Shown here: positions 7,598 through 15,393 of the stretch, piece by piece
Numbering within the stretch: the stretch's first letter is position 1
Layout: every line of letters begins with the position of its first letter
NCBI GenBank assembly: GCA_045600065.1
Contig: JAZRXE010000060.1
Coordinates: 1 to 24,810 of the forward strand
DNA from: RGIG2707 sp045600065
GTDB lineage: Bacteria; Bacillota; Clostridia; Peptostreptococcales; Anaerovoracaceae
DNA: 24,810 nt
Reading direction: 5' to 3'
Translations under genes and position numbers: made by a program
Notes under the pieces: model-generated
The model's input: the letters and a program-made list of their open reading frames with translations, nothing else
What the model was told of the DNA's origin: nothing
Database searches by the model: none

Positions 7598-8083
7598 ATG
7601 ATCAGAGAAATGCTTCCCTCAGATTGGGGAAGGGTCAGAGAGATATATCTGCAGGGCATAGAGTCGGGCCTTTCCACATTTACGACCGAGTGTCCCTCCT
7701 ACGAGGAATGGGACGCAGCTCATCTTAAGGATTGCCGTTTTGTGGATGTGGAGGGCGGGGTGGTCGCGGGCTTTGCCGTGCTTTCCCCCACATCATCGAG
7801 AGACGTCTACAAAGGTGTGGTGGAGCTGAGCCTTTATATGGATTCCGCATATCACGGCAGGGGAATAGGCAGTGCTTTGATGCAGCACATAAGCCTTGCC
7901 AGCGAGGATGCCGGCTACTGGACCGTATACACCTGCGTACTCAAAAGCAACGAGGCAAGCCTGGCCATGAACCGCAAGTGCGGCTACAGGGAGATAGGCT
8001 ACAGGGAAAAGATCGCCAAGGACAAGTTCGGATGCTGGCAGGATGTGATCATTTTCGAAAGGCGAAGCAAAAAAGTCTTTTGA
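7598..8083 (+). CDS. GNAT N-acetyltransferase, phosphinothricin acetyltransferase-like
   Basis: 161-residue single-domain GNAT enzyme transferring acetyl from acetyl-CoA to an amine, cytoplasmic. The start has a strong GGAGGTG six bases upstream. Motif A (acetyl-CoA pyrophosphate loop) is HGRGIGSAL at about 86-94, preceded by a VELSLYMDSAYHG strand, and motif B has NEASLAMNRKCGYREIGY. The C-terminal GCWQDV resembles the GxWxD signature of the PAT/MnaT subgroup, whose members acetylate methionine sulfoximine, methionine sulfone or phosphinothricin-like amino acids. It stands alone between two terminators, so the context gives no clue to its substrate. An amino-acid-analogue detoxifier is the family-based guess. 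Confidence 0.85.
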   Translation: MIREMLPSDWGRVREIYLQGIESGLSTFTTECPSYEEWDAAHLKDCRFVDVEGGVVAGFAVLSPTSSRDVYKGVVELSLYMDSAYHGRGIGSALMQHISLASEDAGYWTVYTCVLKSNEASLAMNRKCGYREIGYREKIAKDKFGCWQDVIIFERRSKKVF

Positions 8084-8112
8084 TGGAGGTAAAACTCTAT
8101 TGCGAATAAATA

Positions 8113-8160
8113 CAGCCCCCTGACTTCCGCTGAGGAGAAAGCCGGAGGGCTGTTGTTTTT
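8113..8160. terminator. Bidirectional terminator between convergent genes
   Basis: CAGCCC pairs with GGGCTG around an interrupted inner region, with TTGTTTTT on the plus strand. The T-run contains the stop codon of the minus-strand gene at 8159. Placement between convergent genes suggests it serves the GNAT gene and possibly both. Confidence 0.55.
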
Positions 8161-10246
8161 ATGGTGCTGAGGTCTGATCGGAAGAGCGCCGGGAAGACTG
8201 CCCTGTAAGAAGCCCGTAGATGGTGCGGCGGAAGCTTCCGAGCGGGTTGTCCGGATCTTCGATCAGCATCAGGAGGCTTTCATTGTCGACAATGCCGCTG
8301 CGGTCCATGACAAGATTATAGGAAAGCAGGGGATAATCGTCTCTCAGGCTGTTTATGTGGTCGAACCAGGGATCGGATATCCCGAGCTGCTCCAGCAATA
8401 CGCCGGACAGATAGTTATAGCTTATCATTTCCTCCGGCAGGCTGAAATCCGCACCGTAATTGTTCCACAGAAAATACGGCACGCGATGCTTTTTCAATAT
8501 GGTGTCCGCATCCTCGGCCTCCCCGTACAGGGTGTCGTAAAAGTTGTTCAGCAGGGGCTGGTGATCACCGAAGAACAGTATCACCGTGGGACGATCGCTG
8601 CTGCTGTAATAATCGATCAGCTCGGCAAGGGCAATGTCCGATTGCCTTATAAGGGTAAGATAGTTCCTGTATTCTTCGTCATCGGAAAGTTCCGAAGCGA
8701 CAGGCTCCACGCCGCTTATTCCATCAGTATACCCTCCGTGGTTCTGCATGGTTATGCAGAACAGGAAAAGCGGGCCGTCCGCTTCCTCTGTGATCTGCTC
8801 TATCATACCGTAGCAAGAACGGTCGCTGACAAAATCTCTGAGAGTTTCATATTCATCAATATTGAGGTCATCAATGAAAATGCTGTCCTCAAGCCCTAAA
8901 ACCGGCCAGGCTTGCGAACGGCTGTATCCAATGCGGTGATAGGGGTGTATGCCCTTTATGTTGTAGCCCAGATCCTTCATCACCTTGCATATGGTTGGTA
9001 TGGAATCATTGACATACATGCTGTAGATGTCAGATCCGTGGCAGCTGAGGACAGAGGGCATGCCGGACAGGAATTCGAACTCTGAGGTGCAGGTATAGCG
9101 GCCGAGCACAGAGCTTACCAGTGTCCCGGAGGCTGTCTCGCCGCATATTCTTTCAAATTCGGGTATTACCGGAATATCGGTCTTCAGGTCTCCGTGCACG
9201 GAAAGATCAGAAAATGCCTCGTTCATGATCACTATCACATCGGGCTTTACCGCTGCTTTATCGGTGAATTCTGCACTGCCTTCATAAAAAACAGTGCTGT
9301 CCGGATCCCAGTTTTCAGGTTCCTTTAGCACGGGCTGCATGGACGAAATAAAATTGTTCACAAAGCCTGTTTTGACATTGCCTTTAAAAAACGTGGTTAT
9401 GGTCATATATTCAGCATAATGAGGAAGCAGAATAGCCAGAACCGCTATGGCCAGGGCTCCGTGGAGAAGGCGGTCAATAAGCCTGGATTTTTCGGCAGGA
9501 CAGAAGCTCAGGCACAGATAATTAATCACGAAAACTGCTGCTCCATAGGCGGCTGTGCGAAGTATCAGCGGCAGGGAAGGTCTGTAGTTTGATGCGACGC
9601 TCAAGACGGTGCTGAAAAGCTTGATGTCGTTGGCTATCAGCGGAAGGCCCGTAAATTCAAGCACAAGGGAATTCACAAGGCCAGCCAGCATTATGACATT
9701 TATCAGCAGCAGAAGAGCACTGCGGTTAGAGAGCAGGATCCCAAGCAGCATAAAAAGGGAATAGAGCACCATAACGCAGAAAATAAACATTATTTGATAA
9801 ATAAAATCGTATCTGCAGTTCGACTGTGAAACATAGTGATACTGCCCAAGCTCAGTCAGAAAATCCGCGCATATTATAAAGGCAAGCTGAAGCAAGCCGT
9901 AAAACCATGGATTCCCGCTGTCATTTACGCTGAAGAGCGGAAGGCATGCAATTGCAATAACTGAAGGAAAGAGCAGCGGAAAGGGGCACTGCTCGCCCTC
10001 GGATAAAGATACGGCATAGGCACAGCCTGCCGCAGCGCAGATCAGGATGAAGTGCAGCAGAAAGCGCTTCAGGGCCTTCTGCGGATGGAGTCTGTTGTCC
10101 GCATAATATACAGCAGCCAGGATGAATACGGATGCGGCTGTCATCTTCAGCGTGGGGAAAGAAATCTGAGCAAGGAAAAGTGCCGTGACAAAGGCTGCGG
10201 TCTGCCTTTTGCCTAATATGCTGTTTACTGAATCGGAACTGTTCAT
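8159..10246 (-). CDS. LTA synthase family / sulfatase-fold membrane phosphotransferase
   Basis: Polytopic N-terminal half (about six to eight hydrophobic segments) followed by an extracellular sulfatase-fold catalytic domain, as in lipoteichoic acid synthase and related glycerol-phosphate transferases. Numbering from a possible upstream GTG at 10324 (721 aa): metal-binding region VIVIMNEAFSDL (E369), nucleophile-type threonine in GRYTCTSEFEFLSG (T411), QNHGGY around 527-532, and FFGDHQP (D587-H588) near the C-terminus. Homologues use a divalent metal, usually Mn2+. The start is uncertain: the GTG at 10324 has no good ribosome site and its first codons form an inverted repeat, so the ATG at 10246 (695 aa) just before the first membrane segment is preferred, though it also lacks a clear Shine-Dalgarno. 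Lies downstream of the cation ATPase, same strand. Confidence 0.85.
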   Translation of the reverse strand: MNSSDSVNSILGKRQTAAFVTALFLAQISFPTLKMTAASVFILAAVYYADNRLHPQKALKRFLLHFILICAAAGCAYAVSLSEGEQCPFPLLFPSVIAIACLPLFSVNDSGNPWFYGLLQLAFIICADFLTELGQYHYVSQSNCRYDFIYQIMFIFCVMVLYSLFMLLGILLSNRSALLLLINVIMLAGLVNSLVLEFTGLPLIANDIKLFSTVLSVASNYRPSLPLILRTAAYGAAVFVINYLCLSFCPAEKSRLIDRLLHGALAIAVLAILLPHYAEYMTITTFFKGNVKTGFVNNFISSMQPVLKEPENWDPDSTVFYEGSAEFTDKAAVKPDVIVIMNEAFSDLSVHGDLKTDIPVIPEFERICGETASGTLVSSVLGRYTCTSEFEFLSGMPSVLSCHGSDIYSMYVNDSIPTICKVMKDLGYNIKGIHPYHRIGYSRSQAWPVLGLEDSIFIDDLNIDEYETLRDFVSDRSCYGMIEQITEEADGPLFLFCITMQNHGGYTDGISGVEPVASELSDDEEYRNYLTLIRQSDIALAELIDYYSSSDRPTVILFFGDHQPLLNNFYDTLYGEAEDADTILKKHRVPYFLWNNYGADFSLPEEMISYNYLSGVLLEQLGISDPWFDHINSLRDDYPLLSYNLVMDRSGIVDNESLLMLIEDPDNPLGSFRRTIYGLLTGQSSRRSSDQTSAP

Positions 10247-10290
10247 AAGTAATACTGATTCGGGAAATACGGTTTTGTATAAATAACAAT

Positions 10291-10320
10291 ACAGAGAATA
10301 CCATATCTGATATTCTCTGT
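10291..10320 (-). repeat. 10-bp perfect inverted repeat, possible terminator of the mntP-ATPase operon
   Basis: ACAGAGAATA and TATTCTCTGT flank a 10-base centre. On the minus strand it follows the ATPase stop by about 35 bases and is trailed by ATTGTTATTTAT, a weak U-rich tail. It may be a partial terminator, or an operator for the LTA-synthase-like gene that follows. Confidence 0.5.
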
Positions 10321-10354
10321 ACACCTGTTTTTAACTGTGTGTAAACCTATGCTT

Positions 10355-13057
10355 TTACTGTCTGTTTCTTCGTATTGCCTTTCCGAGCTCGAACACGGGT
10401 ATCGTGGAAAGGCTCAGGCCTACGGCTATCAGCAGCTCTTCGGTCTGGAAGGTCCCGGGCACGATGCCGAAAACTGTCTGCAGGCCGGGCATGTAAATTG
10501 CCAGCAGGGTAAATGCTGTAGTGAACACCGTTGCGCCCAGCAGCCAGGGGTTGATGTGCCTGAGCATGTGTCCTGAGAAGATGGAGCCCTGCCTGGAACG
10601 CATGTTGATGGCACAGAGCATTTCGGTGAAGTTCACGGTCAGGAAGGCCATAGCCATGGCGTTTATGCAAAGCTCTCCGCTGTTGATGCCTGCAAGGCTG
10701 CCGAACTCCAGCCTGTATCCGATAAAGTAGGATGCAAGCTCCACAAAGGCCATGTAGCAGCCCTGCCATACCATATCAAAGCCGGCTCCGCCGGAGAATA
10801 TCCCGTCGCCGGAATCTCTGGGCTGACGGCGCATCAGGTCGCCTTCGGCAGTCTCCATGCCAAGTGCCAGACCCGGCAGGGAGTCGGGGACCATGTGGTT
10901 CCACAGCAGATGCACAGGCTCCAGAAAGGTAAAGTGCATCAGGGTCGCGGCAAACATTATGATGACCTCGCTCATGTTGGTGGACAGCTGGAACTGTATG
11001 ACCTTGAAAACGTTGTCGTAGATCTTGCGGCCCTCTTCAACTGCGTTGACTATGGTCGCAAAGTTGTCATCTGCAAGGACCATGTCCGCTGCGCCCTTGG
11101 TAACGTCGGTTCCGGTGATTCCCATGCCTATGCCTATATCGGAGGCCTTGATGGAGGGCGCGTCGTTGACCCCGTCTCCTGTCATGGCAGTTACCTTGCC
11201 CAGAGTCTTCCAGGTCCTGACTATTCTGGTCTTATGCTCGGGCTGAACTCTGGCGTATACAGAGAAGCGGGGAATCACCTCCAGCAGCTCCTCGTCGGAA
11301 TACTGATCCAGATCGGCTCCCAGACAGGCCTGGGATTCGTCTGTGATTATGCCCAGATCCTTGCCTATGGCAACGGCGGTATCCTTGTGATCGCCGGTGA
11401 TCATTATGGGCCTGATGCCTGCTTCGCGGCACTGCCTGATGGCATCGTAAACCTCCGGTCTGCAGGGGTCTATCATGCCCAGCATACCGATGAAGATCAG
11501 GTTGTTTTCAAGGTCTTCTGCCTCGTAGCTTGCAGGCTCGCTGTCGTAGACCCTGTAGGCTGCAGCCAGCACGCGCAGAGCTCTGTCGGAGAACTGCTTG
11601 GTCACGGCTGCGACGGTCCGCTTGTATTCTTCAGTGATGGGCTCGACCTTGCCGTTTCTGTAGCAATGGGTGGAAAGCTCGATAAGGGCCTCGGTGGCAC
11701 CCTTTGTGTACTGATAATACTTGTCGCCTTCCTTGTGTACGGTGGACATCATCTTTCTCATGCTGTCGAAGGGAGCCTCCCCGACTCTGGGAAAATCTAT
11801 GTCTATCTGATCCTTGTAAAGCTCCAGATCGTGGGCGTGGTTTACCAGTGCGTTTTCAGTTGGTTCACCTACTGCCTCGTGCATGCCCAGGCCCCTCTTG
11901 GAGTCGGAGCACAGGGCCATGGCCTTGGCCAGCAGAATGGGATCGTCTGTGAAGGTATCGACAACGGTCATCTTGTTCTGGGTAAGGGTACCGGTCTTGT
12001 CGGAGCAGATGATCTGGGTGCAGCCGAGAGTCTCGACTGCAGAAAGCTTTCTGATAAGAGCCTGTCTGCGGCTCATGGCGGTAACGCCTATGGAAAGTAT
12101 AATGGTAACAACTGCGGGCAGGCCTTCGGGTATTGCCGCAACTGCCAGAGCTATTGCCGCAATGAAGGTGTTCAGCGCTGTATTGCCAAGCAGGGCCATG
12201 CTGAAGGGCTCATTGCTCATATAAAGTGTTTCGGCGATCCCGATAATGAATACCAGGACGCAGATTCCCATTACCAGCTTGGTAAGGAAGGCGGAAAGCT
12301 CTGCCATCTTCTTCTGAAGAGGAGTTTCTTCCTTTTCAGCTGCGGACAGCGCGCCGGCGATCTTGCCCATTTCCGTGTCCATGCCCGTTGCGCATACCAT
12401 GGCGCTGCCTCTGCCGTACACTATGGTTGAACCGCTGTAAAGCATGTTCTTGCGGTCACCAAGTGGAATGTCCTTGCTTTCCTCGCACATGAGCACGTCC
12501 ACAATCTTGCTTACGGGCACCGATTCCCCGGTAAGGGCGGCTTCTTCGGCTTTCATGCTGTGATTTTCGATGATTCTGCAGTCTGCAGGTACGGCATCGC
12601 CTGCCTCAAAGACCAGGACGTCTCCAATGACCAGATCCTCGGATTTGAGTACCTTGATCTCTCCGTCTCTGAGCACCTTGGATGTGGCTGCGGTCATCTG
12701 CATCAGGGCCTCCATGGCGCCCTCTGCCTTGCTTTCCTGGACAAGACTCATGATGGTGTTGATGACAACGACTATCATGATAACGAATACGTCGGTAAAA
12801 TCGGAAAGCCGGGGTGTGCCGGAGTTTTCCAGCACCGTGACCAGAGCCTGGATAGCTGCCGCCGCGATGAGCATCATGATCATGGGATCTGCCAGAGAAC
12901 CTATGAACTTTTGCATCATCGTCTGCTTTTCCGGTTCTGCAAGCTTGTTCCTGCCGTTGGCAGCCAGCCTCTTTTCGGCTTCGCTGCTGCTCAGACCCTG
13001 CTCGGAGCTCTGAAGCTCTTTGCAGACAGCCTGCAGATCATCACTGTAGAATTTCAT
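10355..13057 (-). CDS. P2-type cation-transporting ATPase (annotated calcium type; probably Mn2+ export here)
   Basis: 900-residue P2-type ATPase of the SERCA/PMCA-like bacterial group. N-terminal cation ATPase domain (1-75), actuator motif TGES at 176-179, M4 PEGLP at 310-314, phosphorylation motif DKTGT with D353, KGA near 452, TGD near 554, hinge TGDGVNDAP around 626-634, and a final block of membrane helices; family-typical length. M5 keeps N694 and E697 (equivalents of SERCA N768 and E771). M6 reads NHMVPDSLPGLALG instead of the usual NLVTD-type sequence, so the positions of SERCA N796 and T799 are His721 and Pro724, while D725 is kept. The start has AAGGAG overlapping the mntP stop, 12 bases apart, implying coupling to mntP and control by the upstream Mn2+ riboswitch. 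Bacterial ATPases under this riboswitch (for example L. lactis YoaB) are linked to Mn2+ export, so Mn2+ is a likely substrate; Ca2+ is the alternative. Confidence 0.93.
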   Translation of the reverse strand: MKFYSDDLQAVCKELQSSEQGLSSSEAEKRLAANGRNKLAEPEKQTMMQKFIGSLADPMIMMLIAAAAIQALVTVLENSGTPRLSDFTDVFVIMIVVVINTIMSLVQESKAEGAMEALMQMTAATSKVLRDGEIKVLKSEDLVIGDVLVFEAGDAVPADCRIIENHSMKAEEAALTGESVPVSKIVDVLMCEESKDIPLGDRKNMLYSGSTIVYGRGSAMVCATGMDTEMGKIAGALSAAEKEETPLQKKMAELSAFLTKLVMGICVLVFIIGIAETLYMSNEPFSMALLGNTALNTFIAAIALAVAAIPEGLPAVVTIILSIGVTAMSRRQALIRKLSAVETLGCTQIICSDKTGTLTQNKMTVVDTFTDDPILLAKAMALCSDSKRGLGMHEAVGEPTENALVNHAHDLELYKDQIDIDFPRVGEAPFDSMRKMMSTVHKEGDKYYQYTKGATEALIELSTHCYRNGKVEPITEEYKRTVAAVTKQFSDRALRVLAAAYRVYDSEPASYEAEDLENNLIFIGMLGMIDPCRPEVYDAIRQCREAGIRPIMITGDHKDTAVAIGKDLGIITDESQACLGADLDQYSDEELLEVIPRFSVYARVQPEHKTRIVRTWKTLGKVTAMTGDGVNDAPSIKASDIGIGMGITGTDVTKGAADMVLADDNFATIVNAVEEGRKIYDNVFKVIQFQLSTNMSEVIIMFAATLMHFTFLEPVHLLWNHMVPDSLPGLALGMETAEGDLMRRQPRDSGDGIFSGGAGFDMVWQGCYMAFVELASYFIGYRLEFGSLAGINSGELCINAMAMAFLTVNFTEMLCAINMRSRQGSIFSGHMLRHINPWLLGATVFTTAFTLLAIYMPGLQTVFGIVPGTFQTEELLIAVGLSLSTIPVFELGKAIRRNRQ

Positions 13058-13069
13058 AAAACACTCTCC

Positions 13070-13654
13070 TTAAAACAAACTGCTTATGAATATCTTAAAA
13101 CCTATTGCTATTAGTATGCTGCCGCCCAGCACGGAGGCTTTGCCTGCAAGCCGGGTGCCCATCTTTTTGCCTATCGCAAGTCCTGCCAGGCAGATGACGA
13201 AGGTGACTGCTGCAATGATAGCAGATGCTTCGGCGGCTGCGGCAAGACCAAGGTCGGCAATGGTAAATCCCACCGAAAGGGCGTCGATGGATGTGGCAAT
13301 GCCTTGGATCATAAGGGTCCTGATGTCCAGCCCGGCAGAAACGCTGTCCTCTTCTCCGCCCTTGAGACCTTCTCTGACCATGCCTGCGCCAATGTAAAGC
13401 AGAAGCAGCAGGGCGATGACGGGGATGAGCTTTTCGAAAGCCTTGAAATAACTGAGCACCGTATGGACGCACAGCCATCCGGTCATTGGCATTACAGCCT
13501 GAAACAGGGCATAGGTGCCTGCAATCAGAGACATTTTCCCCCTGCTCATGGAGGGCTCGTTCAGGCCGTTGGCCAGAGATACCGAGAAGGCATCCATTGC
13601 CAGCCCCGCTCCAAGGAGCATATTGGTAATGATAAAGCTTAAACTGAAATCCAT
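13070..13654 (-). CDS. mntP: Manganese efflux pump MntP
   Basis: 194-residue inner-membrane protein of the MntP (YebN) family, exporting Mn2+. Six hydrophobic segments arranged as two homologous halves, with the paired acidic motifs MDAFSVSLANG near residues 20-30 and SIDALSVGFTIAD in the second half; these aspartates are characteristic of the family. The start is placed at 13654 because codons further upstream would translate the riboswitch terminator and lie before the first membrane segment. The ribosome site is weak (GTGAAG directly before ATG, after the U-run of the terminator), which may be compatible with riboswitch control. Its stop codon overlaps the AAGGAG of the ATPase gene, so the two are one operon. 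Confidence 0.92.
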   Translation of the reverse strand: MDFSLSFIITNMLLGAGLAMDAFSVSLANGLNEPSMSRGKMSLIAGTYALFQAVMPMTGWLCVHTVLSYFKAFEKLIPVIALLLLLYIGAGMVREGLKGGEEDSVSAGLDIRTLMIQGIATSIDALSVGFTIADLGLAAAAEASAIIAAVTFVICLAGLAIGKKMGTRLAGKASVLGGSILIAIGFKIFISSLF

Positions 13655-13660
13655 CTTCAC

Positions 13661-13696
13661 AAAAAATAAAAAACACAAGCCTTGCCATGCTTGTGT
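13661..13696 (-). terminator. Riboswitch-linked intrinsic terminator upstream of mntP
   Basis: ACACAAGC / GCTTGTGT makes a perfect 8-bp stem with an 8-base loop, followed on the transcribed strand by TTTTTATTTTTT. It ends seven bases before the mntP start codon and lies after the aptamer, so it is the natural off-state of the expression platform. Confidence 0.85.
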
Positions 13697-13736
13697 ACTC
13701 AATATGAACAACGGCCACATGCACAGCATACCGTAC

Positions 13737-13819
13737 ATGAGTCTTGCGAATTAAAGCAAGCCAGGCATGAGCCGCGTGTGTTGACTTGCTGCGCTTTGGA
13801 GCGCTCGCTACTCCCTCAT
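13737..13819 (-). promoter_or_regulatory. yybP-ykoY manganese riboswitch aptamer
   Basis: Read on the minus strand: closing stem ATGAG (13815-13819) with CTCAT (13737-13741); conserved loop GGGAGTAGC right after it; hairpin GCGCT-ccaa-AGCGC; second arm GCAAG...CTTGC enclosing TCAACACACG; and the 3' signature GCAAGAC. These are the recognisable conserved parts of the yybP-ykoY class, which binds Mn2+ and turns on Mn exporters. A terminator before mntP follows, consistent with transcriptional control in which Mn2+ binding favours readthrough. The class assignment is from known motif patterns; the switching direction is inferred. Confidence 0.88.
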
Positions 13820-13832
13820 TAAGGGTGTAGTC

Positions 13833-13861
13833 ATAATATCACAGCTATCCGGAAATGTAAA
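13833..13861 (-). promoter_or_regulatory. Promoter of the riboswitch-mntP-ATPase operon
   Basis: TTTACA (13856-13861), a 17-base spacer and TATTAT (13833-13838) on the minus strand. The expected transcription start is near 13826, a few bases before the riboswitch closing stem, which makes this promoter convincing. Confidence 0.75.
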
Positions 13862-13932
13862 GACACTTTTGACCGGGAAGCTGAGATCCTGAACCGGACA
13901 GCCTGCGTTTTCCGCGGACTTAAAATCCACTG

Positions 13933-13977
13933 TTGAACCGCCATATTACATTTGCTTTTTTTGTGAATGGTGGTAAC
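13933..13977 (+). repeat. Imperfect inverted repeat upstream of the MATE gene
   Basis: GTT-ga-ACCGCCAT pairs with ATGGTGGT-AAC (11 bp, one G-T pair, a 2-base bulge) around a T-rich centre. It ends 23 bases before the MATE start codon. It could be an operator or a leader hairpin; no regulator is encoded next to it. Confidence 0.35.
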
Positions 13978-13999
13978 ATATTAAGGCTAAGGAGTGAAC

Positions 14000-15379
14000 A
14001 TGAGCAAGTATTTCGGCGACAGAAAATTTTACAGGAATGTCTGCAGGATCATGATACCCATACTTATTCAGGATGTGATAACCGGGTTCGTAAGCCTTGT
14101 CGACAATATAATGGTAGGGCAGGTGGGTACCGAGCCTATGTCCGGTGTTGCCATAGTAAACCAGCTGCTCGGAGTGTTCAATCTCTGCCTGTTCGGAGGC
14201 TGTGCGGGCCCCGGTATATTCGGCGCCCAGTTTTTCGGAAAAGGAGATACCGACGGAGTGCGCTACAGCTTCAGGATGAAGCACTGGGTAGCCTTATCCG
14301 TGCTTTGCGGAGTGTATGTGGTGCTGGGCTTTTGGGGAGATGATCTTATCATGTCCTTCCTTCACGACAGCGGCAGCGGTCTGGATCTGGAAGCTACCTT
14401 TGTCTACGCCAAAGAATACCTGAACATAATGTTTCTGGGGCTTATCCCCTTCGCCTTCAACAATGCCTATGCGGGCACTCTCAAGGAAACAGGCCAGACC
14501 AGGGTCCCCATGGCAGCCAGCATAACCGCAGTGCTTACCAATATGTGCCTGAACTATGTGCTGATCTTCGGCAAATTCGGCGCACCGGTCATGGGCGTCA
14601 AGGGCGCGGCCATAGCCACGGTAATTTCCAGATATGTTGAATTCGGTATCACCTTTACCTGGACTCATACTCACAGAGATATAAACGAGTTTATCGTGGG
14701 CGCCTACAAGAGCCTGGGGCTTCCGGCGGAGCTGGCAAAGCGCATCGCTATAATGGGAGCGCCGCTTTTCATCAACGAATTCCTTTATTCCAGCGGCCAG
14801 ACCATGCTCAACCAGTGCTATTCCGTTAGAGGACTGGAGGTCGTTTCAGCCTTCAATATAATAATGACCATAGCCAACCTGTTTACCAGCTTCAACTATG
14901 CCATGGGCCACACCATCTCAATAATAGTCGGACAGAAGCTCGGCTCCGGCAGGCTGCAGGAGGCGGTGGAGGACAACAACAAGCTGTTCACCTTTGCCAT
15001 GATCATAGTAAGCTGCATAGGCGTGTGCATGTTTTTCCTGGCACCGGGTTTCCCAGCCCTTTACAACACCACGGATCAGGTCAAGGAGCTCGCGACGGAC
15101 ATACTCAAGATATGCGCGGTCTTCATACCTGTGGACTGCTTCTATCTGTGCTGCTACTTCACCATGCGATCCGGAGGCAAGACCCTTATCACCCTGGGCT
15201 TTGACAGCGTTTTCGCCTGGGTGGCGTCCATCCCTCTGGCAGTGTACCTGTCCAGATTCACTCAAGTTCCCATTATCAACATGTACATATATATCAGGAT
15301 ACTCGACCTTATCCGCTGCCTGATGGGTGGATATCTCATCAAAAAGCGTGTCTGGGTCAACAACCTTGTTAAAGACTGA
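14000..15379 (+). CDS. MATE family efflux transporter
   Basis: 459-residue integral membrane protein with about twelve hydrophobic segments in two halves, characteristic of the multidrug and toxin extrusion superfamily (Na+ or H+ antiporters exporting cationic drugs or metabolites). The N-terminal region contains the typical segment DNIMVGQVGTEPMSGVAI near residue 35, followed by a second half starting near GAPLFINEFLYSSGQ. The start is the ATG at 14000: AAGGAG lies five bases before it, while an in-frame GTG at 13994 would overlap the ribosome site. The EamA transporter gene follows after 14 bases, so the two are co-transcribed. Divergent from the Mn2+ export operon, with 345 bases between them; there is no sequence evidence that it transports manganese. 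Confidence 0.92.
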   Translation: MSKYFGDRKFYRNVCRIMIPILIQDVITGFVSLVDNIMVGQVGTEPMSGVAIVNQLLGVFNLCLFGGCAGPGIFGAQFFGKGDTDGVRYSFRMKHWVALSVLCGVYVVLGFWGDDLIMSFLHDSGSGLDLEATFVYAKEYLNIMFLGLIPFAFNNAYAGTLKETGQTRVPMAASITAVLTNMCLNYVLIFGKFGAPVMGVKGAAIATVISRYVEFGITFTWTHTHRDINEFIVGAYKSLGLPAELAKRIAIMGAPLFINEFLYSSGQTMLNQCYSVRGLEVVSAFNIIMTIANLFTSFNYAMGHTISIIVGQKLGSGRLQEAVEDNNKLFTFAMIIVSCIGVCMFFLAPGFPALYNTTDQVKELATDILKICAVFIPVDCFYLCCYFTMRSGGKTLITLGFDSVFAWVASIPLAVYLSRFTQVPIINMYIYIRILDLIRCLMGGYLIKKRVWVNNLVKD

Positions 15380-15393
15380 TCGCGGAGGTCTGT

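Noticed and set aside
6214..7677. 487-codon minus-strand open frame over the glycerate kinase gene
   Set aside because: The kinase on the plus strand has family motifs, a promoter and a ribosome site; the antisense frame has none of these and runs through the divergent promoter region.
10895..12430. 511-codon plus-strand open frame over the ATPase gene
   Set aside because: It is antisense to highly conserved ATPase motifs (DKTGT, TGDGVNDAP), has no ribosome site, and looks like a codon-bias shadow.
13655..13738. N-terminal extension of mntP to 13738
   Set aside because: The extra codons would translate the riboswitch 3' part and terminator hairpin, and precede the family's normal start.
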